From Desulfurella sp049977265 (GTDB taxonomy: Bacteria; Campylobacterota_A; Desulfurellia; Desulfurellales; Desulfurellaceae), in contig NZ_JBMFGQ010000001.1 in the NCBI RefSeq assembly GCF_049977265.1, positions 62,001 through 126,000 of the forward strand: a stretch of DNA of 64,000 nt, written 5' to 3'. The translations under genes were made by a program, and so were the position numbers. Shown here piece after piece: positions 33,939 through 43,306 of the stretch; within the stretch, counting starts at the first letter, position 1, and each line of letters begins with the position of its first letter. The notes beneath the pieces are model-generated. The model was not told the origin of the DNA and made no database searches. It worked only from the letters and a program-made list of their open reading frames with translations.

Positions 33939-35203
33939 TAGTTTCTATTGTAGGAAGGCCAAATGTAGGTAAATCAAGCCTTTTTAATTTACTAATTGGC
34001 AAAAACAAAAGTATTATAAGCGATATTCCTGGCACCACGCGAGATAGGATAGCCGATTACCTATATCTTGAAGATAAAACAGTAATGCTTATAGATACTG
34101 GTGGACTTAATGATGCGGATTATATTTTATCAAAAAAAATTAATATGCAAACGCAGGTTGCCATAGAATTGAGTGATATCATAATTTTAGTTTTTGATGC
34201 CAAAGAGCCTTTTTCTGATTTTGATATATCGTTGTTTAAAATGATTGCTAAATTAAAAAAACAGTATATTATTGTGGTCAATAAAATTGATGATAGAAAC
34301 GAAAATTTTTTTTATGATTATTTGCGTTTTAAAGAAGCTTTATTTATTTCCACAAAGCAAAGAAAAAATATAAATCAGCTTAAAGAAAAGTTGTATACGC
34401 TGGTTGGTAAAAGCGTTACAAAAGTCCACGCAGATAGTAAACTAGCCATTGTAGGTAGAGCAAATGTTGGCAAATCAAGCCTTTTTAATGCAATATTAAA
34501 GAAGGAATACTCAATTGTATCTTCTAAAGAAGGTACAACGCTTGATAGTGTTGATACATTTATTAATTACAATGGAAAAGCTTATAAAATTATTGATACG
34601 GCAGGATTAAGGTTAAAACTAAAGAAAGAAAGCCTAGATAAGCTGGCTTCCTATATGGCTCTTTTTTCTATCGAGAGATGTGACATAGCGCTTTTGGTTA
34701 TTGATGCTAAAGATGGGGTCAAAACGCAAGATTTAAAAATTGCGTCTATTTTAGAGCAAAAGCACAAAGGCATCATAGTAATTTTTAACAAATGGGACTT
34801 AATAGAAAAAGACCAAGATAAAGTTTTTAAAGATTTAAAAAGCAGGCTTTCATTTATAAGCTATGCGCCATTTTTGAGAATTAGCTCAAAAGAGTCTAAA
34901 AATATTGATAAGATCTTTAAATACATACAGATTGTTGATACTTATTACAGCTCAAGAGTTTCGACGCATGATTTAAACGAAGCGTTTCTTCGTTTGTCAA
35001 AAACACATCATGGAATAAATCTAAATTCTAAACCTATAAAACTAAAATATATCAATCAAGTTGAGACAAAACCGCCTACTTTTGTGTTATTTACAAACGT
35101 AGAGAAAGTGCCAAAAAACTATGAACACTATATAAAAAACAACCTATATTCCTTATTTAAATTCACTGGTTGTCCTGTAAAGTTGATCTTCAAAACAGAT
35201 TAA
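33935..35203 (+). CDS. der: ribosome-assembly GTPase Der (EngA)
   Basis: Tandem-GTPase factor for 50S subunit assembly. 422 residues with two G domains: G1 motifs VGRPNVGKSSLFNLL (near 5) and VGRANVGKSSLFNAI (near 171), G3 DTGG and DTAG, G4 NKID and NKWD, and a C-terminal KH-like domain ending NLYSLFKFTGCPVKL. It begins in an ATGA overlap with the GH57 stop, an unusual pairing of a carbohydrate enzyme with a ribosome factor. It ends 7 bases before the convergent nitroreductase. Confidence 0.95.
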   Translation: MIVSIVGRPNVGKSSLFNLLIGKNKSIISDIPGTTRDRIADYLYLEDKTVMLIDTGGLNDADYILSKKINMQTQVAIELSDIIILVFDAKEPFSDFDISLFKMIAKLKKQYIIVVNKIDDRNENFFYDYLRFKEALFISTKQRKNINQLKEKLYTLVGKSVTKVHADSKLAIVGRANVGKSSLFNAILKKEYSIVSSKEGTTLDSVDTFINYNGKAYKIIDTAGLRLKLKKESLDKLASYMALFSIERCDIALLVIDAKDGVKTQDLKIASILEQKHKGIIVIFNKWDLIEKDQDKVFKDLKSRLSFISYAPFLRISSKESKNIDKIFKYIQIVDTYYSSRVSTHDLNEAFLRLSKTHHGINLNSKPIKLKYINQVETKPPTFVLFTNVEKVPKNYEHYIKNNLYSLFKFTGCPVKLIFKTD

Positions 35204-35210
35204 GCACTCA

Positions 35211-35876
35211 CTAGTCCAGAAAAGTTACAAAGTCTTCTACTGTTATTCTATCCATTCTCATATTGTTGATATAGGAAGTATTGTTTGGGTATCCAATTGA
35301 TATACCCATAACTATAATTTTGTTTTCTGGTATATTCAAGGTTTTCTTAATAACAGGCGCATAGGCAGCAATTGATGTTTTTGGACATGTGGCAAGACCA
35401 AAATCCAAAGCAAGCAGCATAATAGTTTGAGCCATAATGCCTATATCTATAAATGTATTTTCACCCAAGTTTTTTTCTCTTAGCAACAACAGCTCAACTG
35501 GTGCATCAAAAAACCTGAAATTTTCTAAAATATGCTCTTGTAGGGCAATTTTATCTTTTGGATCTATGTGTTTGTATTCAAATACCCTTGTGTTACAGGC
35601 TTTACGTCTATCTTTTATGAATTGAGGTGTGTCTTTTACTTCATAAATGTAGTCATATTGCCTTTCAATGCCACTTTTTACAGCTTCTACTAAAGCATCA
35701 CTTAACTTTTGTTTGGTATGACCACTCAGAACCAAAACTTCCCATGGCTGAACATTGTGACCAGACGGTGCAAACCTTGCAATATCAAACAATTTATAAA
35801 GTACCTCTTTTTCGACCGGTTTGTTTAAAAAGGCACGTGTTGATTTTCTTTTTAATATACTTTCTGAAACAGCCAT
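35211..35876 (-). CDS. nitroreductase-family FMN protein
   Basis: 221 residues of the nitroreductase fold: SILKRKSTRAFLNKPVEKE at the N-terminus with the FMN-phosphate arginines, FAPSGHNVQPWEVLVLSG, IDIGIMAQTIMLLALDFGL and CPKTS. These proteins use NAD(P)H and FMN to reduce nitro compounds, quinones or flavins; the natural substrate is unknown. An intrinsic terminator of the upstream CoA-transferase lies between the two genes, so this gene is probably transcribed alone from a promoter not clearly recognised. Confidence 0.88.
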   Translation of the reverse strand: MAVSESILKRKSTRAFLNKPVEKEVLYKLFDIARFAPSGHNVQPWEVLVLSGHTKQKLSDALVEAVKSGIERQYDYIYEVKDTPQFIKDRRKACNTRVFEYKHIDPKDKIALQEHILENFRFFDAPVELLLLREKNLGENTFIDIGIMAQTIMLLALDFGLATCPKTSIAAYAPVIKKTLNIPENKIIVMGISIGYPNNTSYINNMRMDRITVEDFVTFLD

Positions 35877-35920
35877 TTAACCCTCCCTTTTTTAGTAACT
35901 AATTTAATTAACCTATTTAA

Positions 35921-35955
35921 AAAATCAAGGGGTATTAAAACCCCTTGATTTAATT
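35921..35955 (-). terminator. intrinsic terminator of the CoA-transferase gene
   Basis: AAATCAAGGGG (35922-35932) pairs perfectly with CCCCTTGATTT (35941-35951), loop 8 bases. Read on the reverse strand the stem runs straight into a T-rich tract (TTTTTTAAAT), 9 bases after the CoA-transferase stop. Confidence 0.9.
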
Positions 35956-35959
35956 ATTT

Positions 35960-37624
35960 TTAAATTAGCCCAGCTTCTTCTAGTATATCGTCAATATATT
36001 CTTTTAGCGGGTCTAAGCTTTGGTTGAATAAGCACTCTGGCATTGTTTCAAGTTTTTCTGCAATTTGAGGTTTAAAGCTCATCTTTGCTAAGATGTCTTT
36101 TTCAATGTCAACACCTGGTGCAATTTCTTTTAGTATGAGACCGTTTTCATTTAAACCAAATACTGCTCTTTCTGTTACATAGATAATTTCTTTTTTTGCT
36201 TTTACTGCTTGCGGACCGCTGAATACAATTTTTACTATCTTTTCATTGAACTTTAATATATTTCCATCATTCTTTATTATCAATTTTCCTTTGGAAGCAT
36301 CTATATCAAATTTGCCAGCAGTAAAACCACCAGCAAAGAATGTTCTAGGCGAACCTGCACTAATTACAGGAAAACCGCCTGGGCCTGATACCCTTGTAGA
36401 GCTGTATGATGGGTTTAGATTGCCTTTTGGATCTATTTCCATAAAACCAAGTGAAGCAAAGTCTATAATGCCACCTTCATAATTTGTAAACATATCAGGC
36501 ATAGGAATCAAAGCCTGCGGCGATATGGCAACGCCAAAATCTGGTCCAACTAAAGCTATGCCGCCAATTGGTCCTGGCTCTACAGTTAAAGCAAGTAAAT
36601 TGCTAAGTCCCAACTCGCCAGCAAGCCAAGAAACATACACAGGTATTCCTATTCCAAGGTTGCCAAATAGTGGTTTTTTTAGCTTTGCAGCGGTTTTCAT
36701 AACTTCGATTAATATTCTTCCAGCTGCAATTCTATCCCTTATTTGGTCTGGGGAAGGTAAAAGTTCTTCTAATTCTTTAGTTTTTTTAACTTTTACATGA
36801 CCTGCTAGCCTTGGATCATATACATAGCTGCCAGAGAGTTTATGGTATTTTTCTGCATCTGGCGCCACAACAACATAGTCCACAAGCGGACCTGGAACTA
36901 TAACATCTCTTGCAGGTATGGTATCTTTTCGTGCAACATACTTTACCTGGCAAATAACCTTGCCTTGGTTTGGAAGCGCTTTTGCAGCCTGTGCCATATT
37001 AAGCACTGTGCCATAGATGCCTTCTTCTTCCATTGAAATATTGCCATCTTCGTCTGCTGTTGTGCCTCTGATGAGTGTTACATCTGGTGTTGGTGCTTGA
37101 TAGAGTAGCCATTCTTCGCCATTAATATTTAGCACATCTACCTTGCAGGTCTTTTTTTCTTTTGCGATTTCATTTGAAGCACCACCGTCAATTCTTGGGT
37201 CTAAAAATGTCCCAAGGCCAACTTTTGAAAGCAATCCTGGTCTGTTGCTTGCAACTTCTCTGAACCAATAGGCAGTTGTGCCAATAGCAAAAGAATACAC
37301 TTCAATTCTGTTTTCCAGCGTCATTTTCATTAAAGCAGGTGACCAACCAATAAAAGGCATTAAAACGCCTCTTATGAATGTTTGATTTTTGTCCTGGTAA
37401 AGTTCTGAAAAAACTTTATCAAGACCTCTATCTGGTACCGCAGGTAGTGTGTCTGAGATGATAAATAAATTGTTTGGATGACCTGTTTTTTTGTACTGCT
37501 CAAAAAGCTCCAAGATGAGATACTCTGGTGCGGTTGAGAGATTGAACCCAGAGATAGCAACAACATCGCCATCTTTGATAACGCTTAATGCGTCGGAAAC
37601 ATTTACAACTTTTCCGTGACCCAT
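35960..37624 (-). CDS. fused acyl-CoA:acetate/3-ketoacid-type CoA-transferase
   Basis: 554 residues, a family I CoA-transferase with alpha and beta domains fused (COG4670-like). The alpha half contains VVAISGFNLSTAPEYLI (CoA-binding GxGG-like region) and the beta half GNLGIGIPVYVSWLA and the catalytic-glutamate motif TVEPGPIGGIALVG. Such enzymes activate acetate or propionate by exchange with succinyl-CoA or another acyl-CoA without ATP; the substrate cannot be fixed from sequence. With aconitase in the same region, acetate activation into the TCA cycle is a reasonable inference. Strong GGAGG before the ATG; own promoter upstream and terminator downstream: monocistronic. Confidence 0.85.
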   Translation of the reverse strand: MGHGKVVNVSDALSVIKDGDVVAISGFNLSTAPEYLILELFEQYKKTGHPNNLFIISDTLPAVPDRGLDKVFSELYQDKNQTFIRGVLMPFIGWSPALMKMTLENRIEVYSFAIGTTAYWFREVASNRPGLLSKVGLGTFLDPRIDGGASNEIAKEKKTCKVDVLNINGEEWLLYQAPTPDVTLIRGTTADEDGNISMEEEGIYGTVLNMAQAAKALPNQGKVICQVKYVARKDTIPARDVIVPGPLVDYVVVAPDAEKYHKLSGSYVYDPRLAGHVKVKKTKELEELLPSPDQIRDRIAAGRILIEVMKTAAKLKKPLFGNLGIGIPVYVSWLAGELGLSNLLALTVEPGPIGGIALVGPDFGVAISPQALIPMPDMFTNYEGGIIDFASLGFMEIDPKGNLNPSYSSTRVSGPGGFPVISAGSPRTFFAGGFTAGKFDIDASKGKLIIKNDGNILKFNEKIVKIVFSGPQAVKAKKEIIYVTERAVFGLNENGLILKEIAPGVDIEKDILAKMSFKPQIAEKLETMPECLFNQSLDPLKEYIDDILEEAGLI

Positions 37625-37659
37625 TAATTCATACCTCCTAAAAATTTTTTCTTGCGCCT

Positions 37660-37688
37660 ATACTAAAAGATTTAGCCTAAAAAGTCAA
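37660..37688 (-). promoter_or_regulatory. promoter of the CoA-transferase gene
   Basis: Reverse strand TTGACT (37688-37683), 17 bases, TAGTAT (37665-37660), about 35 bases upstream of the ATG. Confidence 0.65.
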
Positions 37689-37742
37689 ATTAATTAAATT
37701 TTTTCAACTTCATAAATAACTTTTTACTAAGACAAACTGTAT

Positions 37743-37771
37743 TTGTTATTTTTATCAAAAGATGGTAAAAT
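37743..37771 (+). promoter_or_regulatory. promoter of the pilB-recG-slipin operon
   Basis: TTGTTA (37743-37748), 17 bases, TAAAAT (37766-37771); GAGG (37778-37781) then precedes the pilB ATG at 37786. Confidence 0.55.
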
Positions 37772-37785
37772 AAGATCGAGGTTTT

Positions 37786-39453
37786 ATGTCTTTAATCGGC
37801 CAAATATTGTTGAACAATAAAAAGATAACGCAAGATCAACTAAAAGAAGCTGTCAAAGAGCAAGAGCACACACACAAGCGACTAGGTGAGATATTAAAAG
37901 ACTACAATTTAGTTTCAGATGAAGACATTGCTGATGTTTTGAGCGAACAATTTAACTTAAAAAGAGTCAATTTAGGCAGTATTTCAATTGATAAACCCGC
38001 TTTATCAGTCATAAAAGAAGATATTGCAAAAGAGCGTTTAATTTTACCTTTTGCAAAAACAAATAACGAACTTCACATAGCTGTGGTGGACCCTACAGAA
38101 AATACTTATTTAATAGATGAAATTAGATTTAAAACAGGTATTAAAAAAGTAGTTTTATATATTACAACGCCACAGGATATAATAAACGCTATAAATACAA
38201 GTTATACAGTGTATAATAAACTTGAAGAATTTGTAAAAAACCTGCCACAAATACAAACTATAGAAGAAATTAAAGAAGAAACCCAAACTACTATAGAAGA
38301 AAACGATCCGCCTTTAATTAAATTAGTTAATTCAATTATTGAAAATGCTATTATTGCAAGGGCTTCCGATGTACATATCGAACCTTTTGAAAACAGTTTA
38401 AGGATCCGATATAGAATTGATGGCAAAAATATAGAAGCAATGAATTTGCCAAAACAGTTTGCCCTAAGTGTTGTTTCAAGAATCAAAATCATGTCTTACT
38501 TAGATATCGCAGAAAAAAGACTTCCTCAGGATGGCAGAATAAAGCTTAAGGTAGCAGGAAAAGAAATTGATTTAAGAGTTTCTACCATACCTGTGTCTTT
38601 TGGAGAAAAATGTGTTATGAGAATTTTAGACTCAACCAGTATAAAAGTTAAGTTAAATGATTTAGGTTTTGAGCCTGAAGATTTAGAAAAATATATAAAA
38701 GCAGCTAAATCTCCTCATGGTATTATTTTAGTTACAGGCCCAACAGGTTCTGGTAAATCAACCACGCTTTATGCTACACTAAATTTGCTAAACAACATTA
38801 GTGTAAATATATTAACAGCAGAAGATCCAATAGAGTATAATTTGGAAGGTATAAATCAGCTTCAGGTTAACGAAGAAATTGGTTTGACTTTTGCAAAAGC
38901 TTTGCGTTCATTTTTAAGACAGGATCCAGATATTATTATGGTTGGAGAAATTAGAGATGCAGAAACTGCAGATATTGCGATTAGAGCTGCACTAACAGGT
39001 CATTTGGTATTATCTACGCTTCATACAAATGATGCACCAAGTGCCCTAGCAAGGCTTATAGATATGGGAATAGCCCCTTATTTGCTTTCTTCGTCTCTGA
39101 GGCTTATTCTTGCACAAAGGCTTGTTAGAAAGATTTGTGAATCTTGCAAAATCGCATATGAACCCGAGCCAGCATTAATAAAAGACTTAGGATTTGATAA
39201 TCTTGAAACTACCTTCTACCATGGCAAAGGATGTGCTTTTTGTAACAATACAGGCTATAAAGGCAGAATAGCGATATATGAAGTTATGCCAATAGACGAA
39301 CAGATAAGAAAAGCAATAATTTCTGGTGCAAATACAGATGAAATAAAAAAAATAGCAATTGCCAATGGTATGCAGACACTAAGGCAAAGTGGTATTAAAA
39401 AAGTTCTTGATGGTATCACTACAATTGATGAAATTCTTGAAGTAACAATTTAA
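37786..39453 (+). CDS. type IV pilus / type II secretion assembly ATPase (PilB/GspE family)
   Basis: 555 residues: N-terminal MshEN-type domain (LIGQILLNNKKITQDQL, RLGEILKDY), then the secretion ATPase with Walker A TGPTGSGKSTTLYATL (near 318), Asp box ILTAEDPIEY, Walker B PDIIMVGEIRDAET, His box LSTLHTNDAPSALARL, and the zinc tetracysteine CESCK...GCAFCNNTGYKGR. It powers pilus or pseudopilus extension. No pilin, PilC or PilT gene is in the window, so pilus versus type II secretion is open. First gene of a run ending with slipin; recG follows after 4 bases. Confidence 0.9.
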   Translation: MSLIGQILLNNKKITQDQLKEAVKEQEHTHKRLGEILKDYNLVSDEDIADVLSEQFNLKRVNLGSISIDKPALSVIKEDIAKERLILPFAKTNNELHIAVVDPTENTYLIDEIRFKTGIKKVVLYITTPQDIINAINTSYTVYNKLEEFVKNLPQIQTIEEIKEETQTTIEENDPPLIKLVNSIIENAIIARASDVHIEPFENSLRIRYRIDGKNIEAMNLPKQFALSVVSRIKIMSYLDIAEKRLPQDGRIKLKVAGKEIDLRVSTIPVSFGEKCVMRILDSTSIKVKLNDLGFEPEDLEKYIKAAKSPHGIILVTGPTGSGKSTTLYATLNLLNNISVNILTAEDPIEYNLEGINQLQVNEEIGLTFAKALRSFLRQDPDIIMVGEIRDAETADIAIRAALTGHLVLSTLHTNDAPSALARLIDMGIAPYLLSSSLRLILAQRLVRKICESCKIAYEPEPALIKDLGFDNLETTFYHGKGCAFCNNTGYKGRIAIYEVMPIDEQIRKAIISGANTDEIKKIAIANGMQTLRQSGIKKVLDGITTIDEILEVTI

Positions 39454-39457
39454 AAAA

Positions 39458-41593
39458 ATGCTTAAAACAAAACAAGTATTAAACTCGCTTGAAACTAAAA
39501 TTCTTAAATTTGTACATTTAAAAGATTACAAAAGTGCTGCGATCTATTTAAAAAAAGAAAATTCAGTACTTAAGTTTGATAAATGTGCCGATTGGCTTTT
39601 ATTAAAACCCGTTTTAAAACCACATATAGAAAAAATTTTTAATAAAAAACATATCTATTGTGTTTGGGATTTGCTGCTAACAAAACCTTTACGAAACGAG
39701 CATTATACTCAAATAACACCTATTGCAAATGCAAAAGATTATGCTTGTGTGCAGGGTAGTGTTGTCTCAAAACAAACCGGGAATCCATACACAATAGTAA
39801 TTGATGATGGCTATGAAAGGCTTGATTGTAAATGGTTTAATCTTAATCAGTTTTTAAAACACATACTGAAAAATATAAAAGTAGGCTCACGCGTAGTTTG
39901 CGAAGGGAAAATAACAGAGTTTGGACTTTTTAAGCAAATGCATCATCCCCGCATAAAGCCATTTAGTCAATTTAAACCCCACATTGATGTAATTTATCCT
40001 TCGTTTGGAAATCTCAAAAATACAACAGTTAAAAAAATTATTGAGCAATATTTATCTTTATCGCCAAAGCCACCTTATGATTTTTTGCCTTATACAATAA
40101 TTGCTAGAAATAATTTGCCATTTTTGAGCGAAGTATTTGATGCTTTGCATGTTAAAAGCACTTATGATGAAAAAATAGAAAAGCGTTTAAAGTATGAGGA
40201 GCTTTTTTTGATGCAGCTTGGACTTGCTTTGCAAGAGCAAGATAAAATAAATGAATCAATAAGTATTGAGTTTGATGAGGATTTTTTACAAAAAATAGAA
40301 AAAAAGTTAGCATTTGAGCTTACAATTGATCAAAAAAAAGCGATCAATATGATTTTAAACGATATGCGTTATGCCAAAGCTTCATCAAGATTGCTACAAG
40401 GCGATGTGGGTTCTGGTAAAACCATAGTGGCATTAATTTGCGCTTTAGCTGTATTGAAAAACAATTACCAGGTTTGTATAATGTCTCCAACCACAAGCCT
40501 TGCAGAACAAACATTTACAGTTGCAAAAAAGTTTTTAGAGGATGAGGGATTTAATGTAGGTTTGCTTGTCAGTACAACAAAGAAAAAAAATGAAATTTAT
40601 CAAGCAGTTAAAGATTTTAAAATTCATTGTTTGGTAGGAACGCACGCTTTGCTAAACGAAAAGCTTGAGTTTAGTAATTTGGGTTTTTTGGTGATTGACG
40701 AACAGCACCGCTTTGGTGTTGACCAAAGAAGAATTCTCTCAAGTAAAGGCAAAAGTGCATATATGTTAATAATGAGCGCAACACCTATACCAAGGAGTTT
40801 GGCTTTCGCAATTTACGGCAAAACAAAAGTTGTTGAAATACACACAATGCCAAAAAACAGAAAAGCGGTTCATACAATTCACCTTTATAAAAAGTCTGAA
40901 GATAAAGCCTTTTTGCATGCAAGAGAAGAGATATTAAAAAAACATCAGGTTTATATCGTATTTGCTTTAATAGAAGAATCTGAGTCAAAAGTTGATTTTG
41001 ATTCATTAATGGGAAGCTATGAAGATATAAAAAATAAATACTTTGGTGAATTTAAATGTGCTTTTTTGCACTCAAACATAAAAAGTGCCCAAAAAGAAAA
41101 AATTTTTCATGATTTTGTACATGGCAAAATTGATTGCCTGATGAGCACAACTGTAATTGAAGTGGGTATAGACAACCCAAATGCTACAGTTATGATAATT
41201 GAAAATGCAGAAAATTATGGGCTTGCCCAGCTTCATCAGCTTAGGGGAAGGGTGGGAAGAAGCGATCTGGATTCATTTTGTTACTTAATTACAAAAGATA
41301 GAATATCTTCATTGGCAAAAAGGCGCATTGATGTGTTGCTTTCTACAAACGATGGCTTTGAAATAGCAAAACAAGATTTAATTTTGCGCGGGAGTGGTGA
41401 AATTTACTCAACAAGGCAACATGGTTTGCCAGATTTGGAATTTGCTGATATACTAAATGATAGAGAACTATTGGAAAAAGCCCAAAGTGATATTTATGAG
41501 CTTTTGAGCCTAAAGTATCCATTAAGTAATGGACTGATCAAGATGGTGGAGCATAAGTGGCAGAAAAAATTTTCTTTTGCGAGGGTAATATGA
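39458..41593 (+). CDS. recG: ATP-dependent DNA helicase RecG
   Basis: Remodels stalled forks and branched DNA. 711 residues: N-terminal wedge/OB region (QGSVVSKQTGNPYTIVIDDG), then superfamily 2 helicase motifs: RLLQGDVGSGKTIVALI (Walker A), FLVIDEQHRFGVDQR (DExH box with the family QHRFGV), MSATPIPRSLA, STTVIEVGIDNPNA and QLHQLRGRVGRSD. The final RecG TRG-type hairpin region with FARVI ends at the stop. No Shine-Dalgarno is evident; it begins 4 bases after pilB stop and ends in an ATGA overlap with the next gene. Confidence 0.94.
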   Translation: MLKTKQVLNSLETKILKFVHLKDYKSAAIYLKKENSVLKFDKCADWLLLKPVLKPHIEKIFNKKHIYCVWDLLLTKPLRNEHYTQITPIANAKDYACVQGSVVSKQTGNPYTIVIDDGYERLDCKWFNLNQFLKHILKNIKVGSRVVCEGKITEFGLFKQMHHPRIKPFSQFKPHIDVIYPSFGNLKNTTVKKIIEQYLSLSPKPPYDFLPYTIIARNNLPFLSEVFDALHVKSTYDEKIEKRLKYEELFLMQLGLALQEQDKINESISIEFDEDFLQKIEKKLAFELTIDQKKAINMILNDMRYAKASSRLLQGDVGSGKTIVALICALAVLKNNYQVCIMSPTTSLAEQTFTVAKKFLEDEGFNVGLLVSTTKKKNEIYQAVKDFKIHCLVGTHALLNEKLEFSNLGFLVIDEQHRFGVDQRRILSSKGKSAYMLIMSATPIPRSLAFAIYGKTKVVEIHTMPKNRKAVHTIHLYKKSEDKAFLHAREEILKKHQVYIVFALIEESESKVDFDSLMGSYEDIKNKYFGEFKCAFLHSNIKSAQKEKIFHDFVHGKIDCLMSTTVIEVGIDNPNATVMIIENAENYGLAQLHQLRGRVGRSDLDSFCYLITKDRISSLAKRRIDVLLSTNDGFEIAKQDLILRGSGEIYSTRQHGLPDLEFADILNDRELLEKAQSDIYELLSLKYPLSNGLIKMVEHKWQKKFSFARVI

Positions 41594-42372
41594 AAATAAG
41601 TGTAGCTCAAATACAAGTTATTGAAGGTAACATAGAAAAAAACTATGAAGCTTCTTTGAGTATGATAGAAAGAGCTAAACAGGATGGAAGTAGCCTTGTA
41701 TTGTTTCCTGAACTTTTTTTGTCTGGGTTTGATTATACAAATTTAGATAAACTATCAAGACTTTCACCGAAATATATCGATAAATTGCTTGAAGAATCAA
41801 AAAATATTGCAATTTGCGGTACTTTTTTGGAAAATATTGACAATAAAATATATAATACTTTTTACTGTATATACGAAAGAAAAGTTTTATTTAAGTACTC
41901 GAAAGTCAAATTATTTGAAGTAACAAAAGAAGATTATTATTTTAATGCTGGCAATAAAAATCAACCAAATACATTTGATTTATTTGGTATCAAATTTGGG
42001 GTATGTATATGTTTTGAGTTACGTTTTCCAGAAATTTTAAGAAAAGCAGCACTTAATGGTGCACAAGTTTTGCTTGTGAGTGCAATCTGGCCCGTTGAAA
42101 GACTACATGCATGGCAGAGTTTGTCATGTGCAAGAGCAATTGAAAACCAGGCATTTGTCGTAACTTGTAATGCAAATGAGGCTTCAGGAAGATGGATGTG
42201 TGCAGGACATTCGAGTGTCTATGATCCAAACGGTAAAATGCTTGAATGCGCTTATAATCAAACTGGCGTTAAGACTGTGTCAATTGAGCCATCTTTGTCA
42301 AAAAAAATCCAAAGAGAGTTTCCAAGCCTGATAAATGCTTATGATTTAGGTTGTATGGAGGGAAACGTATGA
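41590..42372 (+). CDS. carbon-nitrogen hydrolase (nitrilase superfamily)
   Basis: 260 residues with the Glu-Lys-Cys triad of the nitrilase superfamily: LFPELFLSGFDY (Glu), KYSKVKLFEV (Lys) and FGVCICFELRFPE (Cys). Typical members are omega-amidases or N-carbamoyl-type amidohydrolases (YafV/Nit2-like); the exact amide substrate is unknown. The start is the ATG at 41590 in an ATGA overlap with the recG stop, with GAGGG four bases before it; a longer frame from 41557 runs into recG and is rejected. Confidence 0.88.
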   Translation: MKISVAQIQVIEGNIEKNYEASLSMIERAKQDGSSLVLFPELFLSGFDYTNLDKLSRLSPKYIDKLLEESKNIAICGTFLENIDNKIYNTFYCIYERKVLFKYSKVKLFEVTKEDYYFNAGNKNQPNTFDLFGIKFGVCICFELRFPEILRKAALNGAQVLLVSAIWPVERLHAWQSLSCARAIENQAFVVTCNANEASGRWMCAGHSSVYDPNGKMLECAYNQTGVKTVSIEPSLSKKIQREFPSLINAYDLGCMEGNV

Positions 42373-42863
42373 AATTAGCTGTAATTACCCTATCAGATAA
42401 GGGATTTAGCAAAGAAAGAGAAGATTTAACTGGACCTGCTTTGATAGATTTTTTAAAGCAAAATTTAAACAATATGCAACTAGAATACTATAAAGTAATA
42501 CCTGATGATGAAGAAATGTTAAAAAAAGAGCTCATAGACCTTAGTGATCAAAATATAGACCTTATTGTAACAAATGGATCGACCGGTATAGCTCCGCGCG
42601 ATATTGCACCTGATGTTACACAGGAGTTAATAGAAAAAAGACTGTGGGGTTTTGAAGAAGCAATGCGCTTAAAAAGTTTTGAAAAAACGCCCACGGCTAT
42701 TGTTTCAAGAGCATGCGTGGGCACAAGAAAGAACACACTTATTATAAACTTGCCAGGCAGTCCAAAGGCAGCAATTGAAAATATTGGTTTTATATACAAA
42801 GCTATAGAACATACAATAAAAAAATTACAAGGTGATCAAACGCCTTGTGCGGGTGCAGTATGA
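42369..42863 (+). CDS. mogA: molybdopterin adenylyltransferase (MogA family)
   Basis: Adenylylates molybdopterin before molybdate (or tungstate) insertion. 164 residues with LAVITLSDKGFSKEREDLTG at the N-terminus, VTNGSTGIAPRDIAPDVTQ and IINLPGSPKAAIENI. MogA versus MoaB is not fully separable, but the TNGSTGIAPRD pattern and size fit MogA. Start at 42369 in an ATGA overlap with the amidohydrolase stop, GGAGG 7 bases upstream. The presence of a Moco gene implies molybdo- or tungstoenzymes elsewhere. Confidence 0.9.
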   Translation: MKLAVITLSDKGFSKEREDLTGPALIDFLKQNLNNMQLEYYKVIPDDEEMLKKELIDLSDQNIDLIVTNGSTGIAPRDIAPDVTQELIEKRLWGFEEAMRLKSFEKTPTAIVSRACVGTRKNTLIINLPGSPKAAIENIGFIYKAIEHTIKKLQGDQTPCAGAV

Positions 42864-43306
42864 GTGTTGATATAGGTGAAGTGCTTGTTTTTTTATCTTT
42901 TACTTTTTTAGCACTGGAAATTTTCTTTGCAAGTGGTGGCATTTTTACATTTGTAGGTTTGGTATCGTTCATAATAGGTACTTATTTTTTGTATTTAGGT
43001 TTTAATGGTTTACCACCAATATTTTTGTATGTGATATGTCCAATTTTTGTTGGTGTGCTTATATTTGTGATTTTTGTTATAGTCATTGGCTTAAAAGCTC
43101 AAAAAGCTTCTATTAAAACTTCAGAAAATCTCACAGGTAAGACAGGCATATGCAGGAAACCTATAACCAAGGATCAACCAGGTCAAATTGAAATAAATGG
43201 TGAAATTTGGATTGCTTATAGTGAATCTGATATCGAAGTTGGACAACAGGTAAAAGTCATTAAACAAGAGTCCATAAAATTATTTGTAGAAAAGGAGATG
43301 AAGTAA
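42860..43306 (+). CDS. NfeD-like membrane protein
   Basis: 148 residues: three hydrophobic segments (about 8-28, 32-52, 55-85) and a C-terminal soluble OB-like domain with LTGKTGICRKPITKDQPGQIEINGEIW (partly quoted), typical of NfeD. NfeD proteins are encoded next to stomatin/slipin genes and act with them in membrane microdomains; the slipin gene follows with a one-base overlap. Start at 42860 in an ATGA overlap with mogA. No ClpP-like serine protease domain is fused, so this is the short NfeD form. Confidence 0.88.
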   Translation: MSVDIGEVLVFLSFTFLALEIFFASGGIFTFVGLVSFIIGTYFLYLGFNGLPPIFLYVICPIFVGVLIFVIFVIVIGLKAQKASIKTSENLTGKTGICRKPITKDQPGQIEINGEIWIAYSESDIEVGQQVKVIKQESIKLFVEKEMK

